Assembly (NCBI RefSeq): GCF_014596475.1
Contig: NZ_MECJ01000002.1
Location: forward strand, 434,001-498,000
Direction: 5' to 3'
Origin: Streptomyces sp. CBMA152
GTDB lineage: Bacteria; Actinomycetota; Actinomycetes; Streptomycetales; Streptomycetaceae
DNA length: 64,000 nucleotides
Shown here: positions 24,065 to 32,644 of the stretch, in pieces
Layout of the letters: the number at the start of each line of letters is the position of its first letter
How positions within the stretch are numbered: position 1 is the stretch's first letter
Notes under the pieces: generated by a model
Databases searched by the model: none
What the model saw: the letters and a program-made list of their open reading frames with translations, nothing else
Told to the model about the DNA's origin: nothing
Translations under genes and position numbers: made by a program

Positions 24065-25837
24065 GTGGAAACTCGGGTGCGACCGGTCGGTTCGGCAGTG
24101 GACACTGGGGAAATGGAACAGATCGCCGAGCTCGTCGAGCTGATCGACGACGTATGGGGCCCCGAGGTCATTGGTAGCTACCTGCACGGTTCCGCCGTGT
24201 CCGGCGGACTCCAGCCCGGCGGTCTCCAGCAGCCCGGCGAACTGGACGTTCTCGTCGTCTCCCGGCGCGGCCTGCATGACGAGGAACGGCATGCCCTGCT
24301 GCGCGGCCTGCTGACGGTTTCCGGTGCGGGGGAGGGGGATGGGGCCCGGCGGCCGGTCAACCTCACCGTTGTCGTGCAGTCCGAGGTCCGCCCGTGGCGG
24401 TTCCCGCCGTCCGGCGACTTCCATTACGGAGAAGGTTCGCGTGGGGAGTTCGAGGCGGGGGAGGTGCCGGAGCCGAAACCGATGCCCGGACTTGCCCTCG
24501 ACATCACGATGACTCTGTCGGGCGGCCGCCCCTTGACCGGCCCGAGCCCGGAGCTGGTGCTGGACCCGGTGCCGCACGCGGACGTGGTCGAGGCGAGTGC
24601 GCCGGGCGTTACCCGCATGGTCGCCGGTCTGGACGGCGATCCCCGCACCGCCGTACTGAGCCTCGCCCGCATCTGGTGCATCCTCGCTACCGGCGAAGTC
24701 CGGTCGAAGAGCGACGCGGCCGACTGGGCCCTGGAGCACGTGACGCCGGAGCACCGTGAGGTCCTGGAGTACGCCAACCAGGGCGTGAGTGGGGCGGGTT
24801 GGAGCGAGGAGCTGAGGGCCCGGGTGCGCCCCTGCGTGGACGCGATGGTTGCCGAGATCGACCGGTACTCGGATGCGACGGCCGAGGAGGAGGCTCTGTT
24901 CGTCAACCGGCGGCACCCCCTGGTGGCCAACGGGCTGCGGATGCTGGAGGACGCGGCGTCCGGTCTGGCCGAGGAGCGCGACCGGTACGAGGTCACGTAC
25001 CCCGTACTGAACCTCCTCACGGCGGTGGAGATCCTCTTCAGGGGCCGCCTGGCCATGCACTGGTCGGGCGACATCTGGTCCAGCGACAGCGGAGTCCGGG
25101 ACGCCAACCGGCATGCGCGCGGCGAGTACACGGGCCTCGGCCTGCACGAGGCGGCCGACATGGCCGCCAGCTGGGGCGACCTGGACATCGAGGCAGCCCG
25201 CGCGGACATCAAGGCTTTCGCATACGTACGTAACCGGGTTCTGCTGTCGTCGGACCGGGAGTGCGACAGCCTGACGGCGATCAGGTGCCGGGCCCTTCCG
25301 GTACTCGACCTGATGCTCGCCTTCGTGGAGACCGACATCCTCGGGGAGCTGACAGAGGACATCCTCGACCAGCACGCGCGTGCGATACGACGCTCCGTGC
25401 GGCGGGTGTGCGCGGCCACGGAGCGCGTCCGGGAGGCGGTCGAGGAGAGCCGACGTGTGATCGCGCCGCAGCTGGCGCACTGGCCGGTCATCATCTGCTG
25501 CCCGTACTGCGGTCAGTTCGCCATTCCGACCGGCGACGACACGGTCGAGTGCCTGCTGTGCGGGCGGGATCTCCTGTCTTCCATCCACCACGCGCCCATC
25601 GACCTCGCCCCGCTGGCACCGGCGTACGAACAGGAACGGTGCGCGGACTGCGGCCACAACTCGATCCTGAAGAACACCCGGATCGCGGCCCGGCCCGATG
25701 CCGAAGTCGATGTGTGCCTGTACGACGGCACGGTGATGCAGGACCAGTGCGCCAGCTGCCGGGACGACACGGCCTCCCCGTCGGCGGAGGGCCTGTGCGT
25801 GCAGTGCGCCCCGAAGACGGCGGCCCACCGAGAGTAA
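24065..25837 (+). CDS. Fusion of AadA-type nucleotidyltransferase, HEPN-like helical region and zinc ribbons
   Basis: The 590-residue product is about twice AadA length. Residues of about 20-280 match aminoglycoside (3'')/(9) adenylyltransferases: pol-beta signature G42-S43 with Glu59-x-Asp61 (usually Asp-x-Asp), VVVQSEVRPWRFP, and LDPVPHADVV. The family's catalytic-base Glu, normally in 'LEVT', is Asn99 (VNLT). Residues of about 290-450 are helical and resemble HEPN-type regions ('YPVLNLLTAVEILFRGRL', and R389-N390 without the following His). The C-terminus holds Cys pairs C479/C482, C496/C499, C526/C529, C562/C565 and C578/C581, suggesting two or more zinc ribbons. Start could also be ATG 24113. 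Ordinary streptomycin resistance is doubtful; an MNT-HEPN-like defence or toxin function is an inference. Confidence 0.65.
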   Translation: METRVRPVGSAVDTGEMEQIAELVELIDDVWGPEVIGSYLHGSAVSGGLQPGGLQQPGELDVLVVSRRGLHDEERHALLRGLLTVSGAGEGDGARRPVNLTVVVQSEVRPWRFPPSGDFHYGEGSRGEFEAGEVPEPKPMPGLALDITMTLSGGRPLTGPSPELVLDPVPHADVVEASAPGVTRMVAGLDGDPRTAVLSLARIWCILATGEVRSKSDAADWALEHVTPEHREVLEYANQGVSGAGWSEELRARVRPCVDAMVAEIDRYSDATAEEEALFVNRRHPLVANGLRMLEDAASGLAEERDRYEVTYPVLNLLTAVEILFRGRLAMHWSGDIWSSDSGVRDANRHARGEYTGLGLHEAADMAASWGDLDIEAARADIKAFAYVRNRVLLSSDRECDSLTAIRCRALPVLDLMLAFVETDILGELTEDILDQHARAIRRSVRRVCAATERVREAVEESRRVIAPQLAHWPVIICCPYCGQFAIPTGDDTVECLLCGRDLLSSIHHAPIDLAPLAPAYEQERCADCGHNSILKNTRIAARPDAEVDVCLYDGTVMQDQCASCRDDTASPSAEGLCVQCAPKTAAHRE

Positions 25838-25995
25838 GTGGATCAAGAGCCTGGCGATCGTGGTAACTTCTCCGTCGTCAGGAGCTGCTGCGACATGAGG
25901 AGGTGAGACCGATCAACGCTGTGACGTGTCGGGCCTCCCTCCCTTGCAAGGCTTAGGGAGTGCCCGCAAAGGCATCCCGAAAGGCTTGAACCATC
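25838..25995 (+). promoter_or_regulatory. Leader of the dienelactone-hydrolase-like gene with a possible short leader ORF
   Basis: A GAGGAG directly abuts GTG 25903, which opens a 17-codon frame ending at TAG (MRPINAVTCRASLPCKA). CTCCC and GGGAG flanking a short loop could form a hairpin before the hydrolase start. Leader function is speculative; a promoter must lie here in any case. Confidence 0.25.
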
Positions 25996-26739
25996 ATGCG
26001 CTTCACCTCCCAGACGTCCTTCGACGGCGTCACTGAAGAACTCTTCTCCCTCCCCTTCACCTTCGGTGAGATCCCCGGTGTGCTCTGGACGCCGGAAGGT
26101 GCCACCGGGGCGCGCCCGCTGATCCTCATGGGACACGGGGGCGGCCAGCACAAGAAGGCTCCCGGTATCACGGAGCGGGCCCACCGCTTCGTGACCGAGT
26201 GCGGTTTCGCGGTGGCGGCCCTCGACGCACCCGCCCACGGCGGTCGGCCGCGAAGCGAGGAGCACGATCGGCTCATCGCCGAGATGCGGTCCCGTATGCA
26301 GACCGGCGGTGAAGTGGCTCCGGTGCTCGCCGAGTTGCACACACTCATCTCCGGTCAGAGCGTCCCGGAGTGGCGGGCGGTCCTGGACGCGCTCCAGGAG
26401 CTCGACCATGTCGGCGCAGGTCCCGTGGGCTACTGGGGCATGTCGTTGGGTTGCGGACTCGGCGTTCCGTTGATCGCCGCCGAGCCCCGTATCCGCGCGG
26501 CCGTGGTGGGTCTGAACGGGGTGGACACCTCGGCCGAGGGCGCCGCGAAGATCACGGTCCCGCTGGAGTTCCTGGTGCAGTGGGACGACGAGAGGGTGCC
26601 GCGCGAAGCGAGTCTCGCGCTGTTCGACCTCTTCGCCTCGACGGAGAAGACGCTGCACGCCAACCCGGGCAATCACGGGGAGATCCCGGCGTTCGAGCTG
26701 GACAGCTCGATGCGGTTCTTCACCCGACACCTGAGCTGA
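25996..26739 (+). CDS. Dienelactone-hydrolase-like alpha/beta-hydrolase
   Basis: The 247-residue product has LILMGHGGGQHK at the oxyanion strand, the nucleophile elbow GMSLGCG (around residue 150), an Asp in QWDDERVP and a late His in NPGNHGEIP, which is the arrangement of dienelactone-hydrolase/peptidase-like hydrolases. No signal peptide. The substrate is unknown. It is monocistronic and ends in a strong bidirectional hairpin. Confidence 0.78.
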   Translation: MRFTSQTSFDGVTEELFSLPFTFGEIPGVLWTPEGATGARPLILMGHGGGQHKKAPGITERAHRFVTECGFAVAALDAPAHGGRPRSEEHDRLIAEMRSRMQTGGEVAPVLAELHTLISGQSVPEWRAVLDALQELDHVGAGPVGYWGMSLGCGLGVPLIAAEPRIRAAVVGLNGVDTSAEGAAKITVPLEFLVQWDDERVPREASLALFDLFASTEKTLHANPGNHGEIPAFELDSSMRFFTRHLS

Positions 26740-26756
26740 GTACGGCTGCCGACCGC

Positions 26757-26793
26757 GACGCGTTGACCGGGTTCCTTGCCCGGTCAGCGCGTC
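26757..26793. terminator. Bidirectional terminator hairpin
   Basis: GACGCGTTGACCGGG (26757-26771) pairs with CCCGGTCAGCGCGTC (26779-26793) with one wobble pair and a 7-base loop. It lies between convergent genes and includes the stop codon of the DUF3592-like gene. Confidence 0.75.
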
Positions 26794-27428
26794 CGGCGCG
26801 GACGGCGTGCAAGCAGACGGCGTTCAAGGACGGGGTCGCGGACGGTCAGTACCGCCGTCGTGGTCAGCAGCCCGATGCCCGCGAGCTGGAAGCCCGCCGC
26901 CCACCACCACATCAGCTCGCTCCTGGTCCCGAGGATCGGGCCGATGACGCCGCCCGGCGAGTAGACGACCGTGACGTGCGCCCCGCGAGGACCGGGGCAG
27001 GCGCCGGTCTTGGGAAGTTGCTCGTCGTTGCCGTTCGGCAGATCGACCCAGCACTGTTTGTACTTCGTGCCGTGCGCGCCGGTCTCCGTGGAGGCGTACG
27101 CGACCGTGGCGGTGCCCTGCTCACCGGTGAGGGCCAGGAAGGCGTCCGGCGCGTGCACCCCGCCGACGACCAGCAGCGCGCCGCCGACCCAGTACGTCAC
27201 CTTGGCCCAGCGGGGTATGGCCCGGCTGCCGAACACGATCCGCCGCAGGATCCACGCGTACAGCGTGATCAGCACGATGAAGCCGAACACGATCCCCAGG
27301 CCGAAGTCGAGCATCGCCGGCACGAGGGTGCTCACCACGGCCACGGCGATGATCACGGTCCACGCCACGGCCATCGCGCGCGGCCCGAGTCCGCGTCTCG
27401 CCGCCGCCTGCTTCTTCCCGCCACCCAT
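26784..27428 (-). CDS. DUF3592-like membrane protein
   Basis: The 214-residue product has about four transmembrane helices: two near the N-terminus, one before and one after an extracytoplasmic stretch of some 85 residues. That stretch reads GTATVAYASTETGAHG, C-W-V-D-L and HVTVVYSPGG, as in DUF3592 proteins. ATG 27428 is preceded by GAGGGG; the upstream frame is not protein-like. Function unknown. Confidence 0.65.
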   Translation of the reverse strand: MGGGKKQAAARRGLGPRAMAVAWTVIIAVAVVSTLVPAMLDFGLGIVFGFIVLITLYAWILRRIVFGSRAIPRWAKVTYWVGGALLVVGGVHAPDAFLALTGEQGTATVAYASTETGAHGTKYKQCWVDLPNGNDEQLPKTGACPGPRGAHVTVVYSPGGVIGPILGTRSELMWWWAAGFQLAGIGLLTTTAVLTVRDPVLERRLLARRPRRTR

Positions 27429-27694
27429 CGCCCCGCCCCTCGTCACGTGACCGGAAGTCTCGCATGCGCCACTGTGGCCGGATCCAGCCGCCGATACGGG
27501 CGGCTCCGGGCCGGGCCGACAGGCCCGGGGCGGTCGTGCACACCGGGCTGCCCTGGTGAACGCGGAAGGTAGGGTTCCATGGGCAATTGGCGTGATTCCA
27601 GCAGCGCGGACGGAGATTGGCGGTGGGCGGGGGCTCCCAGCGACAGGTGTAAGGACCATACTGGTCATGCCCCGATCACCCACAGAACGATTCC

Positions 27695-28846
27695 ATGGCC
27701 AAGAACACGAATTCCTCGACCATCGTCCCCGACACCGCGTGGCTGGGGCGCGGGCGCCACTTCGGGCCCGAGCCCGAGCAGGACGTGCGGCGCAACCTGA
27801 TCGCCCTCCAGGCGGCTGGGGTGCTCGACGACTTCCTGGACGTCGACCCCGTCGAGGCGGCCCGCTCCACCGTTCTGCACCCGCGCGACGAGTCCGCCGA
27901 CCCCGGCCCGTCGGCCCGCCGCGTCTTCGAGGCACGCTGGCGCGTGGCCGGCGACGTCACGGTGCGCGCGCAGCTCACCACGTACGACCCGGAGACCCGC
28001 CGCAAGGAGGGCGAGGGCGTCACCTGGGTCCTCGCCGCCGAGGCGGAACGGGCGTGGGACGTGCAGTGGCCCTCGCCCGCCACCATGCTCTGGCCCGACA
28101 GCGACCAGATCGCCTGGGACCACGACACGGTGCCGGGGCTGCGTCTGCGGACGACGAACCATCTGCCGAAGGACGACGACGAGCTGCGCCATCGGCTGCG
28201 GGACTGCGCCCGGCAGAGCTGGTGCATCCATGTCGTGGTGCACGAGGCGATGACGCCGGACGCGAAGGGGCAGCAGCCGATCTCGGCGTTCCTGCCGCCG
28301 AGCCTGCGGCACCGGGTCGTCGAGCACCGGGGCACGCCGGAGCAGGCGCAGATCGCCGACTTCGCGATGAAGCGCGAGCTGAGCGTACGGATGCCGCGCG
28401 GCGGCGCCGTGGTCCTGCCCGCATCGCCGCCGGGCCCGGATTACGACGCCGATCGTTTTACGGTGCGGACTGTCTTCCTCGACGGCTCGGAACCGACCGA
28501 ACTCGTCGACGCCATCGTGGAGTTCGCCGCGCTGCCGCAGCCGATGTCGGCCGATGCCGAGCGGGCCCTGACGCGGCTGCGCCAGGGCTGGCATCTGCTC
28601 ACCCCGGACGAGGAGCTGGTCCACGCCCAGGGCATGGTCACCAAGTACGCCGAGGCGCTCGACGCCATGACGAACTCCCGTGACCTGTACCGCGAGGCCG
28701 CCGAGGCGGCGCAGGCCGCGCTGCCCGAGGCGACCGGCGGCGACGGTGTGCCCCGGCCGCGCGTGCCGGGGGCGGCCAAGACGGACGGCTCACCGCTGGG
28801 CGCCCTCACGAAGGCGTTCGGCCGCTTCCGGGACCCGAACAAGTAG
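27695..28846 (+). CDS. Conserved actinobacterial hypothetical protein
   Basis: This 383-residue cytosolic protein has no signal peptide or membrane segment. It has mixed alpha/beta composition with a DVRRNLIALQAAGVLDD opening, a Gly/Pro-rich break near residue 245, and a helical C-terminal third (LTRLRQGWHLLTPDEELVHAQG) ending in a disordered Pro-rich tail. I do not recognise the family. Codon use is typical of its neighbours. It has its own promoter region (27429-27694), shared with the divergent DUF3592-like gene. Confidence 0.6.
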   Translation: MAKNTNSSTIVPDTAWLGRGRHFGPEPEQDVRRNLIALQAAGVLDDFLDVDPVEAARSTVLHPRDESADPGPSARRVFEARWRVAGDVTVRAQLTTYDPETRRKEGEGVTWVLAAEAERAWDVQWPSPATMLWPDSDQIAWDHDTVPGLRLRTTNHLPKDDDELRHRLRDCARQSWCIHVVVHEAMTPDAKGQQPISAFLPPSLRHRVVEHRGTPEQAQIADFAMKRELSVRMPRGGAVVLPASPPGPDYDADRFTVRTVFLDGSEPTELVDAIVEFAALPQPMSADAERALTRLRQGWHLLTPDEELVHAQGMVTKYAEALDAMTNSRDLYREAAEAAQAALPEATGGDGVPRPRVPGAAKTDGSPLGALTKAFGRFRDPNK

Positions 28847-28881
28847 GGCTCGTTCCGTACGTACCGTGCGGGGCGGGTTCG

Positions 28882-29499
28882 CTAGCCCGCCAGGCGCTCC
28901 ACCAGCAGGAATCCGCCGATGACGATCATCATGGCTCCGGAGGCGCGGGTGACGGCCCGGGCCGCCGATGGGCGGGTCTTCAGGACGGTACGGGCCAGGA
29001 CGCCGACGCCGAGGTAGACGACGGCGCAGGTGACCATGTGGAGCGTGCCGAGCAGTCCGGTCTGCGCGGCGACCGGCCAGCGGGACGCGGGGTCGATGAA
29101 CTGCGGGAACAGCGAGAAGAACAGCAGCACCGCCTTGGGGTTGAGACCGCTGGTCCCGGCCCCCTTGAGCATGATCCGCAGACGGGAGGAGCTCATGGCC
29201 TCCTCGGAGGCGGCCAAGACGGCCGGCTGCCTCAGTACGCCCAAGCCGAGCCACACCAGATAGCCGGCCCCGGCGACGGTCAGCGCGGTGAGCAGGGTCG
29301 GCGAGCTCGCCACCAGCACCACCAGGCCCGCGACGGCGAGCAGCGTGTACCCCGCGTATCCGGCTATCAGCCCGGCGACCGCCGGCACGACCGAGCGGTC
29401 CCGCAGACCCGCCGCGATGGCGTAGGCCCAGTCCGCACCCGGTGTGAACACCAGCAGGATGTCCACTGCGAGGAAGGCCGCCAGCGTGGTCGTGTTCAT
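28882..29499 (-). CDS. LysE/RhtB-family amino-acid exporter
   Basis: The 205-residue product has the six-helix LysE layout: FTPGADWAYAIAAGLRDR at the end of helix 1, the helix 2 'AGLIAGYAGYTLLAVAGL', 'GAGYLVWLGLGVLR', and the conserved 'GLNPKAVLLFFSLFPQFIDP'. It exports amino acids or related small molecules across the cytoplasmic membrane. It is divergent from an Lrp/AsnC regulator, the classical arrangement for this transporter type. Confidence 0.85.
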   Translation of the reverse strand: MNTTTLAAFLAVDILLVFTPGADWAYAIAAGLRDRSVVPAVAGLIAGYAGYTLLAVAGLVVLVASSPTLLTALTVAGAGYLVWLGLGVLRQPAVLAASEEAMSSSRLRIMLKGAGTSGLNPKAVLLFFSLFPQFIDPASRWPVAAQTGLLGTLHMVTCAVVYLGVGVLARTVLKTRPSAARAVTRASGAMMIVIGGFLLVERLAG

Positions 29500-29610
29500 G
29501 GATCGATCTTTCTCACGTGCTTCGTTACGTGAGGAAGGCTAGGGCGGATCCGCCGGAAAGTGTTTGCGTCTTTCCTTCATGATCGCGTGATCTGGGGGAT
29601 AATCTTCTCC
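29500..29610. promoter_or_regulatory. Divergent lysE/lrp promoter with two inverted repeats
   Basis: CTCACGT (29512-29518) and ACGTGAG (29527-29533) form a perfect dyad with an 8-base spacer. GAAAG (29556-29560) and CTTTC (29570-29574) form a second. Both are plausible Lrp-family operators for the divergent exporter and regulator genes. Confidence 0.45.
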
Positions 29611-30063
29611 ATGGACGCCCTGGACCGGAAGATTCTTACCGAGCTGCAGCTGGACGGCCGTCTCACGGTCACCGAGCTCGCCGCCCGCGTGCAGCTGAGC
29701 GTCTCGCCCTGCCACCGCCGACTGCGCGACCTGGAACGCGCGGGCGCGATCCGCGGCTACCGCGCGGTCGTGGACCCGGCGGCCGTCGGCCTCGACTTCG
29801 AAGCCCTCGTCTTCGCGACCCTGCGCTGGGAGGACCCCGACACCGTCACGGCGTTCGAGGAGGCCGTGGCCGCGGTCCCGCACGTGCTCCAGGCCCAGCG
29901 CCTGTTCGGCGAACCCGACTACCTCCTGCGCGTCGCGACCGCCGACCTGTCCGCGTTCCAGCAGCTCTACGACCAGCAGCTCGCCCGGCTGCCCGGGGTC
30001 CAGCGCCTGACGTCGACGCTGGTGATGAAGCATGTGGTGGACGACCGGCCGTTGCCCGAATAG
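29611..30063 (+). CDS. Lrp/AsnC-family regulator
   Basis: The 150-residue protein has an N-terminal winged helix-turn-helix ('LDRKILTELQLDGRLTVTEL', 'LSVSPCHRRLRDLERAG') and a C-terminal RAM domain that senses amino acids ('GEPDYLLRVATADLSAFQQLYD'). ATG 29611 gives the family's standard length. It probably controls the divergent LysE exporter in response to its substrate. Confidence 0.88.
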   Translation: MDALDRKILTELQLDGRLTVTELAARVQLSVSPCHRRLRDLERAGAIRGYRAVVDPAAVGLDFEALVFATLRWEDPDTVTAFEEAVAAVPHVLQAQRLFGEPDYLLRVATADLSAFQQLYDQQLARLPGVQRLTSTLVMKHVVDDRPLPE

Positions 30064-30066
30064 CGA

Positions 30067-30102
30067 TGCCTGCGGGTGCCGGGCGCCGGTGGCGTGCAGG
30101 CA
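30067..30102. terminator. Hairpin between convergent lrp and oxidoreductase genes
   Basis: TGCCTGC (30067-30073) pairs with GCAGGCA (30096-30102); the enclosed GC-rich loop can pair further. It lies between stops at 30063 and 30129. Confidence 0.5.
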
Positions 30103-30128
30103 CAGCGGAATGTCCTCGGAGAAGCGAC

Positions 30129-31100
30129 TCAAGGAATGACGGAGAGGACGATCTTTCCGGTGATGCGGCCCATCTCGCCCAGGCGGTGGGCCTCGGCGGC
30201 CTTGTCCAGGGGGAACACGGCGTCGGCGATCACCTTCAGGTGGCCGTCCTCTACCAGCTTCGCGACTTCCTGGAGGCCGTGGCGGTCGGGCTCGACCAGC
30301 ATGAACACCGCGCGCACTCCCGCCGCTTCGGCCTCGATGGCGGGGAACGTCTCGTCCGGTGGCAGGATCGAGATCAGGATGCCGCCCGGACGCAGGGTGC
30401 GCAGGGAGCGGGACCAGTTGGGGCCGCCGAGGCTGTCGAGGACGACGTCGACGTCGCGGACCGTTTCGGTGAAGTCCTGGGTGCGGTAGTCGATGAGTTC
30501 GTCCGCGCCGAGCGAGCGCAGCAGGTCGTGCTTGGCGGCGCTCGCGGTGCCGATGACGTGGGCGCCTCGGGCCTTGGCGATCTGGACGGCCAGGTGACCG
30601 ACGCCGCCGGCCGCGGCGTGGATCAGTACGCGTTGGCCGGGCTGCACGTCGGCGGTGTCGACCAGGGCCTGCCATGCGGTGAGTGCCGCCAGCGGCAACG
30701 CACCCGACTCGATGTGGGTGAGGCCCTTGGGGCGGCGGGCGAAGTGGCGGGCGGGTGCAGCGACGTACTCGGCGTACGCACCGGCCGGGTGAGGGAAGCG
30801 CGGCATCCCGTACACCTCGTCACCCGGCCGGAAGACGGTAACACCGGCGCCGACCGTCTCGACCACGCCGGAGACGTCCCAGCCCAGGGTGAACGGCGGC
30901 CGCGTACCCACGGCGAACTCGCCACGCGAGCGGGTCTTCCAGTCCGCCGGATTCACCCCGGCCGCGTGCACCCGGACCAGGATCTCGCCCCTCCCCGGCT
31001 CGGGTCGCCGCGTCTCGATCATCTTGAGGACCTCGGGGCCCCCGCCGGTCTCCTGGGAGACAGCACGCATAGTGGGGGTGGGGGTGGTGACATGAGACAT
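30129..31100 (-). CDS. NADP-dependent quinone-oxidoreductase-like MDR enzyme
   Basis: The 323-residue product is a zinc-free medium-chain reductase: 'VRVHAAGVNPADWKTRSRG', GWDVSGVVETVG, 'VLIHAAAGGVGHLAVQIAKARGAHVIGTAS' (the NADPH-binding AAxGGVG), and a C-terminal 'GKIVLSVIP'. It would reduce quinones or alkenals with NADPH. It is divergent from a GlxA-type regulator, which may control it. Confidence 0.85.
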   Translation of the reverse strand: MSHVTTPTPTMRAVSQETGGGPEVLKMIETRRPEPGRGEILVRVHAAGVNPADWKTRSRGEFAVGTRPPFTLGWDVSGVVETVGAGVTVFRPGDEVYGMPRFPHPAGAYAEYVAAPARHFARRPKGLTHIESGALPLAALTAWQALVDTADVQPGQRVLIHAAAGGVGHLAVQIAKARGAHVIGTASAAKHDLLRSLGADELIDYRTQDFTETVRDVDVVLDSLGGPNWSRSLRTLRPGGILISILPPDETFPAIEAEAAGVRAVFMLVEPDRHGLQEVAKLVEDGHLKVIADAVFPLDKAAEAHRLGEMGRITGKIVLSVIP

Positions 31101-31228
31101 GATGCCGTTCCTTCGATTCTGCGGTGCTGGTCGTGCGGTAGGTGACCCTGTTGGGCACGTCCTCACCCTGCCCGAGCGCGCACACCCTCGGTGGTGGCGC
31201 TCCGGCCACACGATGAAAAGATCTGGCC

Positions 31229-32212
31229 ATGCATCACGTTGGCGTTCTGGCCCTGGACGGCGTCGTCCCCTTCGAACTCGGCATCCCGGCCCGCATCTTC
31301 GGCGCCGCCCGCGACGGCGCGGGCAACCCGCTGTACACGGTGACCACGTGCAGCCTGGACGGCGGCCCGGTCCGTGCCGAGGCCGACTACGGCCTCACTG
31401 TGTCCCGTGACGCCTCCCTCCTGGCCACCGTCGACACCGTCGTCATCCCGCCCTCCCACGACCTCGGCCCCATCCGCGAGGAGGGCTGCCTGCCCGACAC
31501 CTTGCGCGGCGCCCTCGCCGCCATCCGCCCCGGCACCCGTATCGTCGGCATCTGCACCGCCACGTACGTACTGGCCGCGGCCGGGCTCCTCGACCACCGA
31601 CCGGCCACCACGCACTGGCGCGAAGCCGACCGGTTGCAGCGGATGTTCACCACCACCCGCATCGACCCGGACGTCCTGTTCGTCGACGACGGTGACATGC
31701 TCACCTCGGCCGGGGTGGCCGCCGGTATCGATCTGTGCCTGCATCTCGTCCGCCGCGACCACGGCAGCCAGGTCGCCAACGAGGTGGCCCGCTCCTGCGT
31801 CGTACCGCCCTGGCGGGACGGCGGCCAGGCCCAGTACATCCGGCGTCCCGTCCCCGACGCGACGGCCTCCGGCACCGCCTCGACCCAGGCGTGGGCCCTG
31901 GAACGCCTCGCCGACCCGCTCACCCTCGCCGAGTTGGCCGCGCACGCCAACATGAGTGTGCGCACCTTCTCCCGGCGCTTCCGCGAGGAGACCGGGACCA
32001 CGCCCGGCCAGTGGCTCATCCGCCAGCGTGTCGACCTGGCGCGCCACCACCTGGAGACCACCGACTGGCCCGTCGACCTCGTCGCCCACCGCTGCGGCTT
32101 CGGTACCGGCGTCTCCCTGCGCCAGCACCTCCATGCCGCCATCGGCGTGAGCCCGCAGGCATACCGCCGCACCTTCCGCCCCACCACTGTCCCCGCGACC
32201 GTCAGTTCATAG
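31229..32212 (+). CDS. GlxA-family regulator (DJ-1/PfpI plus AraC-type DNA-binding domain)
   Basis: The 327-residue product has an N-terminal DJ-1/PfpI-like domain (residues 1-165, with the elbow GICTATYVLAAAG and HWREADRLQ) and a C-terminal AraC double helix-turn-helix (residues about 225-320: 'LAAHANMSVRTFSRRFREETG', 'VDLVAHRCGFGTGVSLRQH'). Such regulators usually activate adjacent divergent genes, here the MDR oxidoreductase. Confidence 0.87.
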   Translation: MHHVGVLALDGVVPFELGIPARIFGAARDGAGNPLYTVTTCSLDGGPVRAEADYGLTVSRDASLLATVDTVVIPPSHDLGPIREEGCLPDTLRGALAAIRPGTRIVGICTATYVLAAAGLLDHRPATTHWREADRLQRMFTTTRIDPDVLFVDDGDMLTSAGVAAGIDLCLHLVRRDHGSQVANEVARSCVVPPWRDGGQAQYIRRPVPDATASGTASTQAWALERLADPLTLAELAAHANMSVRTFSRRFREETGTTPGQWLIRQRVDLARHHLETTDWPVDLVAHRCGFGTGVSLRQHLHAAIGVSPQAYRRTFRPTTVPATVSS

Positions 32213-32644
32213 GGGCACAACTGCCCGAGCGAGCCGGTCACGTACGTACGCAATCAGCCTGACTGGCACGTGCCCGGGGCAACCCGTGGTTCCCGCATTT
32301 CGTCCACTCGTCGTCGCCCGTGCGCGCCGGTGCCGTGCGCGCCGAGTGTGCGCCCGTATCTGCCACCACACCACCCGCGACTCACAACGGCACGAGGTGT
32401 GGCTGTAGTTGCCCATGGGATGCCGCGTGCATACGGATGTGACGGTACGGACACCGGAGGAGGCAATAGCGGCGGAACGCGCGCAACGCAATTGCCCGGT
32501 CGCTCATCCGCCGCTCACCGACCGGAATTCGGCCAGCATGTCGGCTGGCTCGAAAGCAGTCGAACGCGTCTTCCATGGTTGACGGTGGCAGATGCTGCGG
32601 GGAGCCTTACGCTGACCGAATCGGCAGACAGATCGGGGACGCGA
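32213..32644. other. 432-base intergenic region, no gene recognised
   Basis: It separates the GlxA-type gene and the crystallin-like gene. It contains short runs of alternating GTAC and a TTGACG at 32579, but no properly spaced -10 that I trust. Both strands have open frames, but none looks protein-like. Confidence 0.3.

Noticed and set aside
24065..25837. Calling the AadA-like fusion a streptomycin/spectinomycin resistance gene
   Set aside because: The catalytic-base Glu of AadA is Asn here, and half the protein consists of unrelated domains.
25838..25995. Putative leader peptide of the cysteine/sulphur type or a riboswitch before the dienelactone-hydrolase-like gene
   Set aside because: The short frame does not match the conserved leader-peptide pattern, and no riboswitch core was recognisable; kept only as a weak regulatory note.
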